Shown: piece after piece, positions 18,044 through 23,376 of the stretch
How positions within the stretch are numbered: position 1 is the stretch's first letter
How the letters are laid out: every line of letters begins with the position of its first letter
NCBI RefSeq assembly: GCF_000485595.1
Contig: NW_014579316.1
Span: 1-23,376, forward strand
DNA: 23,376 nt
Origin: Priapulus caudatus
Lineage: Eukaryota > Priapulida > Priapulimorpha > Priapulimorphida > Priapulidae
Direction: 5' to 3'
Made by a program: the position numbers and the translations under genes
Notes under the pieces: model-generated
The model's input: the letters and a program-made list of their open reading frames with translations, nothing else
What the model was told of the DNA's origin: nothing
Database searches by the model: none

Positions 18044-18575
18044 AAATTAAGGACTGAATGCAGTTTTCAATCTTTCAGCTATCAGTGACTGTGCATTAAT
18101 TAATTAATAATTAGTTTATTTATTACATTTATTCATTCATTCAATTATTCATACTTTTATTTATTTATTTATTTATTTATTTATGTATCACTTGCTGTAA
18201 ATTATTGTAATATCACAAGTACTTAATGAATTGCCGATATGAAATTAATATGACTTTTTTAAATAAATGAATGATAGACTCGTGTAATTTCAAAAAATTT
18301 CTACATGCAATATATTTGTCTTGGATTCTGTTTTGATAATGAAGTACTTGCACACTTTACATGGCAGCGATCTACTTGTAATCAAATAAATCTTTCACGG
18401 CAATGCCGTTGCCATAGCGATGCATGCAAATAGAGTTGCTCTAGAATTTCGCATGTTAGCCGTTTGGTTTCCTTTCCTTCTTTCTTCTGCCATTGCTAAC
18501 CGTAATAATTTAAAAGTTCGCAGGAATCGGGTTCACTGCTGAAGTTCGTTATAGCTCGCGTTTTATACTCGCGTT
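18044..18575 (+). other. 3' UTR and downstream flank of copy A
   Basis: AT-rich, with a (TTTA)n run (about 18150-18183) and AATAAA signals at 18262-18267 and about 18384-18389. The segment is conserved almost throughout in copy C (19389-19518 and 20284-20708), so the duplicated unit extends about 500 bp past the stop codon. Confidence 0.7.
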
Positions 18576-18591
18576 TATGTGTGTGTGTGGG

Positions 18592-19388
18592 NTAAAGACG
18601 AAGCAATAGCGTAGCGAATGCAGTTACCCGCATCCTACACCTATTATTGTAGTTCGTATACGGTTGTTGATCTCCGCTCCGAAATCGTAGCATCGTAGAT
18701 GATTGCAGCAAGGAGTAGAGATGATCCATCGTAGCAGATTGTAGCACGTAGAATTGTAGAGTTGTTAGCAGCGTAGAGTTAGCAAATGGTAGCAGATTGT
18801 AACAAAGAGTAAAGACGAGGCAATAGCGTAGCGAATGCAGTTACCCGCATCCTCCACCAATTATTGTAGTTCGAATAGGGTTGTTGATCTCCGCTCCGGC
18901 ATCGTAGCAGCGTAGAATTGTAGCATCGTAGAATTGTAGAGTTGTTAGCAAAAAGAGTAAAGACGATGTAGTCGCATAATTTGTTCTTGAAGACTGACTT
19001 TATTAGTAAAACATAATACAAAATATATATACACTACGGCAACCTTGGTGACCGTGTCTAGGTCCCGTCATCTCTGTTTTCGTCCATTACATCTCCACTA
19101 CATCGTCTCTCGTCTCTTCCTCTGGGTAATAACTAACTTATGATCTTTCGTCCGTGCCTATTTATACGTTTCCGAAAACCGGCCGGCGACATTTTCAATC
19201 CAACCGGTTTTTCGTCATTATCGGCCGGACCTTGGCTCGTAGGTGTGGCGCGTCGCGTCACGTCGCAAGGCGATACGGCAAGCGCGCCCGTCCATTGTCG
19301 TCGCGCGGTATATGCGTAGCGTCTTATGCGCTAGGTGTGACGTGCCAAGCGTCGCATCCTGTCGCCACCGTTTGCTGAATACAATAAT
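18592..19388 (-). mobile_element. LTR-like insertion between copies A and C (minus orientation)
   Basis: Starts next to an N and a short GT run. It contains two direct copies of a ~150-base segment (18593 and 18812, each beginning taaagacgaggcaatagcg-like, offset 219 bp), an AATAAA on the minus strand near 19000 and a TATA box (TATAAATAG) on the minus strand near 19160-19168. The right part (19170-19380) is GC-rich. The order TATA, then polyadenylation signal, then repeats on the minus strand suits an LTR, and the region separates two host paralogue ends. The boundaries and the duplication are not resolved. Confidence 0.35.
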
Positions 19389-20708
19389 TGGCGCCTACTG
19401 TCTGACACCTGCAATAGATAAAACCGGTTAGAAATTACTGGCTGAATGCAGCTTTCAAACCTTCAGCTGTCAGTGACTGTGCATTAATTAATTAATAATT
19501 AGTTTATTTATAACATTTGTTGAGACCAAATTTCGTATATTTGTACCGTTTGTTGTAATAGCGTCACCCAATGACCTTGCTAGCGTGCATAGGATTGACC
19601 ATAGTTCGTGTTTTAGTGCTATTGGTCAATAATATTCACTTGAGAGTATCACGTGATAAGGAATACCTGATAATACGTTTTACGAGACTATGCGGACACG
19701 AGTAACAAGAGTGGGCTATGTGGTGTACGCAGTACAGCCAGGTTTATAAAGCCGCACGATCTGATTGCAGTTTATTGATTGGAGACGAAGCGAAATTGCT
19801 TCGGTAGCAATTAGTTTATAATGGAAGTGTCGCGCATCAATATGTTGTAATTTATCGTATGTTGTAAGTATAGCGTATCATAATTAAATTCTATCAGGGA
19901 CGAGTGATTGTGAAAGGGTACAGTCTATATGCTGATTTGTCTAGCCAAAGACTGCATGTTCTAGCTGAGTTATTAGACAGGCGGTTGCTTTCGTGAGTAT
20001 TGTGCGTATATTCTGTATTTAGTATATTGTAATTCATCCTGTAGAATAGTCTTGATATTCTACCGATGTTTAAAATGAGCGAAGTCTGATGTTATCTCTG
20101 GTAACGTAATCATTTGATTGTTTAATTTCTATATAGTAACTTCTGATATTTTCTGAATGCTTTGTATTTAGTAATCTTGGTGATTATCTTTCAGTTAATC
20201 GTCAAGTCTACTTCTTACGCATTAAAGACAATATTACACGTCAAGGGGCCGTCTCCGTGTTTTACGGTAATTTCGGGACAGCCATAACATTTATTTATTT
20301 ATTCATTCATTTATTCATACTTTTATTCATTAATTTATTTATTTATCACTAGTTGTAAATTGTTGTGATATCACAAGTACTTAATGAATTGCCGGTATGA
20401 AATTAATATGTATTTTTCAAATAAATGAATGATAGACTTTTCTACATGCAATATATTTGTCTTGGATTCTGGTTTGATAATAAAGTACTTGCACACTTTA
20501 CATAGCAGCGATCTACTTGTAATCAAATAAATCTTTCACGGCAATGCCGTTGCCATAGCGATGCAAATAGAGTTGCTCTAGAGTTTCGCATGGGACTCGG
20601 TCGGTCTCCTTTCCTTCGTTCTTCTGCCATTGCTAACCATAATAATTTAAAAGTTTTCAGGAATCGGGTTCACTGCTAAAGTTCGTTTTAGCTCGCGTTT
20701 TATATTCT
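19389..20708 (+). pseudogene. Copy C: 3' end of a third ankyrin/Mab-21 gene, interrupted
   Basis: From ttggcgcctactgtctgaca the sequence repeats the last codons of copy A (WRLLSDTCNR, then stop TAA, against WNLLSDTCDKKTG) and its 3' UTR, through caatgccgttgccatagcg and the following ~130 bp to about 20708. Only about ten codons of coding sequence remain, so the copy is a truncated relic of a tandem duplication. It is split by a 765-bp insertion at 19519-20283. Several AATAAA signals are kept (about 20420, 20478 and 20526). Confidence 0.82.
19510..20292. mobile_element. 765-bp insertion with 9-bp target duplication
   Basis: Comparing copies A and C shows an extra 765 bp in C (19519-20283), flanked by ataacattt at 19510-19518 and 20284-20292. 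Copy A has only one matching site (attacattt). The insert starts gttgagacc and ends gggacagcc, with poor terminal inverted repeats. It contains a TATA-like tttataaagccg near 19742. A 9-bp duplication points to a DNA element (Mutator- or Merlin-like), while the TATA box and internal TGT...ACA ends (19517 to 20280) are LTR-like. The class is undecided. Confidence 0.7.
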
Positions 20709-20844
20709 TCAGAACAAACTACGTACACGAATGCCCAACCTACAATATATTTAATATCATTTTAAGCATTTATTGAGATATAAATCTTGTGTGTACACAG
20801 AATTAAGAAAGCATTAACTAACTGCGAATGGTTAGTCAATCAAT

Positions 20845-21045
20845 CAATCTATTTATCTATCTATATGTGTATCTATCAATCAATAAATCTTTCTATCTAT
20901 CAATCTACCTATCTACCTATCAATCAATCTATCTATCAATCCATGCAACCATCCATCCATTCATGCTTTTACATGTGTATGTTAGTGTGTGTGTGTGTGT
21001 GTGTGCGCGCGCGCGTACGTGCGTGCGTGCGTGTGTGTGCGCGCG
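20845..21045. repeat. (ATCT)n, (GT)n and (GTGC)n microsatellites
   Basis: Imperfect tetranucleotide ATCT/ATCA repeats up to about 20965, followed by GT, CG and GTGC runs. Frames here are Ile/Tyr/Ser-rich low complexity. Confidence 0.93.
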
Positions 21046-21149
21046 TGCCTGGGGCAGCGTAAAGCCACGTGCCAAAATGTGTTTTGGAAAGGTGGCTGCC
21101 AATAATCATGTCATGTATTCACATTTCTCGTGGGGTGCGTGGAAACTGC

Positions 21150-21600
21150 CCCCTTCCTCCTCCTCCTCCTCCTCCTCTCTCTCCTCCTCAGCAGTTGGGG
21201 CTACGTGACCGAGCCGGGGTCGCGGGACCGGATGGCAGGTAGACATGAGTTCATCGGGTGAGTCAACGTGAAATGACAGGTGCGATAATGCTATTGTAGC
21301 GTTGAATAAATTCAAGTCGGTTATAAAGCGAACAGTAGGATTGTCACAGGGGAAAACGTTGTTTTATTTCGCACAGCACTCTGTCGTCGTAACCGGCCAC
21401 CTTCTCTCTCCGTGTCCCCTTTTATACCTCTGGGCATGCCCTTCTCGTTGGGCGCGTCCCTTCTCGCCTCGCCGGCCGCTTCGGCCATCTCCCCTATTGG
21501 TTTGGCGTCGGACATTCCTATGACGAGTGACCACCTGGTCTATCACCGTTGCCCGGGGAAATCAGTGGCGTTACTCAGTTGGTGACCGCTTGTTTAAAAG
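21150..21600 (-). promoter_or_regulatory. Promoter-like or LTR-fragment region on the minus strand
   Basis: GC-rich island between AT-rich repeats, beginning with a (CCT)n tract (about 21150-21190). On the minus strand it has a CCAAT box (ccaaaccaatagggg, about 21492-21507), a TATA box (TATAAAAGGGG, 21416-21426) and an AATAAA (about 21363-21368). The short TATA-to-polyadenylation distance resembles another LTR, and TGTAGCG at 21296 could be its end. No partner end or duplication was found. Confidence 0.3.
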
Positions 21601-21619
21601 GAAAATACCCCTAAAATCT

Positions 21620-21845
21620 AACTGTCTATCTATCCATGCATGCATGCATCCATCCCATTCCATGCCATCCCATCCCATCCCATATCACATCACATCCCAT
21701 CCCATCCCAAACCATCCCATCCCATGCCATGCCATGCCATCCCATGCCATCCCATGACATCCCATGCCATGCCATGCCATCCCATGCCATGCCATCCCAT
21801 CCCATCCCATGCCATCGCATGCCATCCCATCCCATCGCATGCCAT
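21620..21845. repeat. CCATC/CCATG pentanucleotide array
   Basis: About forty copies of ccatc or ccatg with few interruptions, preceded by ctat and catg repeats. It stays open in several frames on both strands (His/Pro/Ser or Trp/Asp/Gly/Met repeats), which are artefacts. It ends exactly where similarity between copies A and B begins. Confidence 0.97.
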
Positions 21846-21870
21846 TTGCCTGAAATACGATAGAGAATCA
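21846..21870 (+). other. Upstream exon remnant of copy B
   Basis: ttgcctgaaatacgatagag plus five bases match the 3' end of the copy A upstream exon and keep the donor (tca|gtaagt, GT at 21871-21872). The upstream part of the exon and its acceptor are replaced by the pentanucleotide array. Confidence 0.65.
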
Positions 21871-22203
21871 GTAAGTTTGCTCTTATTAAATCATGTCCGC
21901 TTTGCAATCGTTCTGACGGCATTTTCTATTTCCATTAAAAATGTTACAAGCATATTTTTCCCACATTAAATATTATCACATCTATTAAATCTTCGTAGCT
22001 ATGAAATTAAACCCTTTTATAAATACACGGATAATTATCATCGTTTTAGTTCAGATTTGTCACGTGTATGTCATGACTAGGTGTTAATGTTTTCACATAT
22101 GCATTCCGTAATCAGACGCAGCCGCATGCTGGCGTACAGTGTGAGAAGAAAACAAATTTGAAACTTCTTCTAATTACGAGAGATGTAATGTTTTTTTCTC
22201 TAG
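21871..22203 (+). other. Intron of copy B
   Basis: GT-AG intron ending in tttttttctctag, matching the copy A intron along its whole length with scattered substitutions and small indels. Confidence 0.7.
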
Positions 22204-22287
22204 ATTGCAAGTATTGAAAAGCGGATAGCATCAAAGCACCGTATTGCTACTAGCAATAAAAGCAACTGTCGATCCACTGCAGTTAGG

Positions 22288-23376
22288 ATGATGACGGAGA
22301 GACCACCGACGAGAATAGACAGATTACCAGCGTCCCCCACAGGTGACAGATTACTAGGGGCAGCTGTTCTCGGTCATACAGATACGGTCACAGCGTTATT
22401 AGGTGCGGGCGCTAACATAGAACACGCGAACGTGAATGGCTACACCGCAGTAATAGCAGCAGCTGTTAACGGTCATACGGATACGGTCACAGCGTTATTA
22501 GGTGCGGGCGCTAACATAGAACACGCGAACGATGATGGCTACACCGCAGTAATAGCAGCAGCTGTTAACGGTCATACGGATACGGTCACAGCGTTATTAG
22601 GTGCGGGCGCTAACATAGAACACGCGAAAGTGATGGCAACAGCGCAGTAATAGCAGCAGCAGGTAACGGTCATACGGATACGGTCACAGCGTTATTAGGT
22701 GCGGGCGCTAACATAGAACACGCGACCGGCGATGGCTACACCGCAGTAATAGCAGCAGCTCGTAACGGTCATACGGATACGCTCACAGCGTTATTAGGTG
22801 CGGGCGCTAACATAGAACACGCGAACGTGAATGGCGACACCGCAGTAATAGCAGCAGCTTTTAACGGTCATACGGATACGGTCACAGCGTTGTTAGGTGC
22901 AGGCGCTAACATAGAACACGCGAACAATGATGGCTACACCGCAGTAATAGCAGCAGCTAGTAACGGTCATACGAATACGGTCACAGCGTTGTTAGATGCG
23001 GGCGCTAACATAGAACACGCGAACGATGATGGCTGCACCGCAGTAATAGCAGCAGCTAGTAACGGTCATACGGATACGGTCACAGCGTTGTTAGATGCGG
23101 GCGCTAACATAGAACACGCGAACTGGGGGGTGCACCGCAGTAATAGCAGCAGCTGAGTACGGTCATACGGATACGGTCACAGCGTTGTTAGGTGCGGGCG
23201 CTAACATAGAACACGCGAACGTGAATGGCGACACCGCAGTAATAGCAGCAGCTTTTAACGGTCATACGGATACGCTCACAGCGTTGTTAGGTGCAGGCGC
23301 TAACATAGAACACGCGAACGTGAATGGCGACACCGCAGTAATAGCAGCAGCTTTTAACGGTCATACGGATACGGTC
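22288..23376 (+). CDS. Copy B: ankyrin-repeat protein, N-terminal part (runs off window)
   Basis: The exon starts at 22204. The copy A start ATG is changed here (aataaaagcaac), so the first usable ATG is 22288, reading MMTERPPTRIDRLPASPTGD, followed by an ankyrin N-cap-like stretch and 33-residue repeats of the form GHTDTVTALLGAGANIEHA + variable + GYTAVIAAA. The frame breaks twice: a one-base loss near 22627-22634 (stop at 22648) and a two-base loss in a G run near 23121-23129; together they restore the original phase. A repeat solenoid for protein or ligand binding is expected. By analogy with copy A, a Mab-21/cGAS-like domain should follow beyond the window. The breaks may be true lesions or consensus errors. 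Confidence 0.75.
22372..23376 (+). repeat. Tandem 99-bp ankyrin-coding repeats, copy B (10 units plus a partial)
   Basis: Units start at 22372, 22471, 22570, 22668, 22767, 22866, 22965, 23064, 23161, 23260 and 23359. Most of each unit is identical in sequence. Differences cluster in the codons around aacgtgaat/aacgatgat, the following Tyr/Asp/Cys codon and the codon after gcagcagct. Units at 22767, 23161 and 23260 share the same variant set, suggesting unit-block duplication. Confidence 0.97.

Noticed and set aside
21626-21969. His/Pro/Ser-rich and Trp/Asp/Gly-rich open frames on both strands
   Set aside because: Artefacts of the CCATC/CCATG pentanucleotide array.
22372-23376. CRISPR-like regular repeats
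   Set aside because: Units are contiguous 99-bp protein-coding repeats without spacers, in a eukaryotic intron-containing context.
15232-23376. Bacterial or endosymbiont origin of the ankyrin genes
   Set aside because: Both copies have a conserved GT-AG intron, AT-rich eukaryotic flanks with AATAAA signals and transposons inserted around them.

Overview
The window looks like metazoan nuclear DNA, most likely from a marine invertebrate. It has spliceosomal intron boundaries, dense microsatellites, TATA-bearing LTRs, hAT and other TIR transposon remnants, a (CCCTAA)n tract and ankyrin/Mab-21-type protein families. The species cannot be fixed from the sequence. There are no rRNA or tRNA genes and no prokaryotic operon structure. 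Two isolated N bases (5221 and 18592) and many single-base indels show that the assembly is imperfect.

Left part (1-4700): GA, TGCG and TA simple repeats are followed by a foldback MITE (1287-1539) that carries telomere-like repeats. Then come about 2.6 kb with no firm gene (one weak minus-strand exon candidate) and a short hAT transposon (4136-4606) with a perfect 8-bp target duplication and a remnant of the transposase C-terminus.

Middle part (4700-14310): this is a transposon-rich block. Two inverted copies of a ~349-bp sequence (4722-5070 and 9002-9350) bracket a decayed plus-strand gene (about 6690-8935). The gene belongs to a widespread invertebrate repeat-associated family with a PIN-like nuclease region and a C-terminal Cys-rich CXC-like tail. 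Two copies of a ~620-bp LTR in minus orientation lie at 5795-6419 and 11850-14310, one beside a polypurine tract and the other beside a primer-binding-site-like sequence. The second copy is split by another 1845-bp LTR-like insertion with a 4-bp duplication. The inverted repeats and the LTRs overlap in a way that simple nesting does not explain.

Right part (14656-23376): this is the most interesting region. It holds a tandem family encoding an N-terminal ankyrin array joined to a C-terminal Mab-21/cGAS-like nucleotidyltransferase domain. Copy A (14656-18043) has a splice-bounded upstream exon, an intron, a start reading MGNNQSK (an N-myristoylation-like signal), about 12 indel-ridden 99-bp ankyrin units and a clean 312-residue Mab-21/cGAS-like ORF. 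Copy C is only a 3' end (19389-20708), interrupted by a 765-bp insertion. Copy B (21846 to the window edge) keeps the intron and 10 further, nearly identical 99-bp ankyrin units. In copy B the differences between units fall mainly in codons at the ligand-facing positions of the ankyrin fold. The working hypothesis is an expanding family of ankyrin-fused cGAS-like innate immune receptors with a rapidly evolving repeat array; catalytic competence and expression are not shown.
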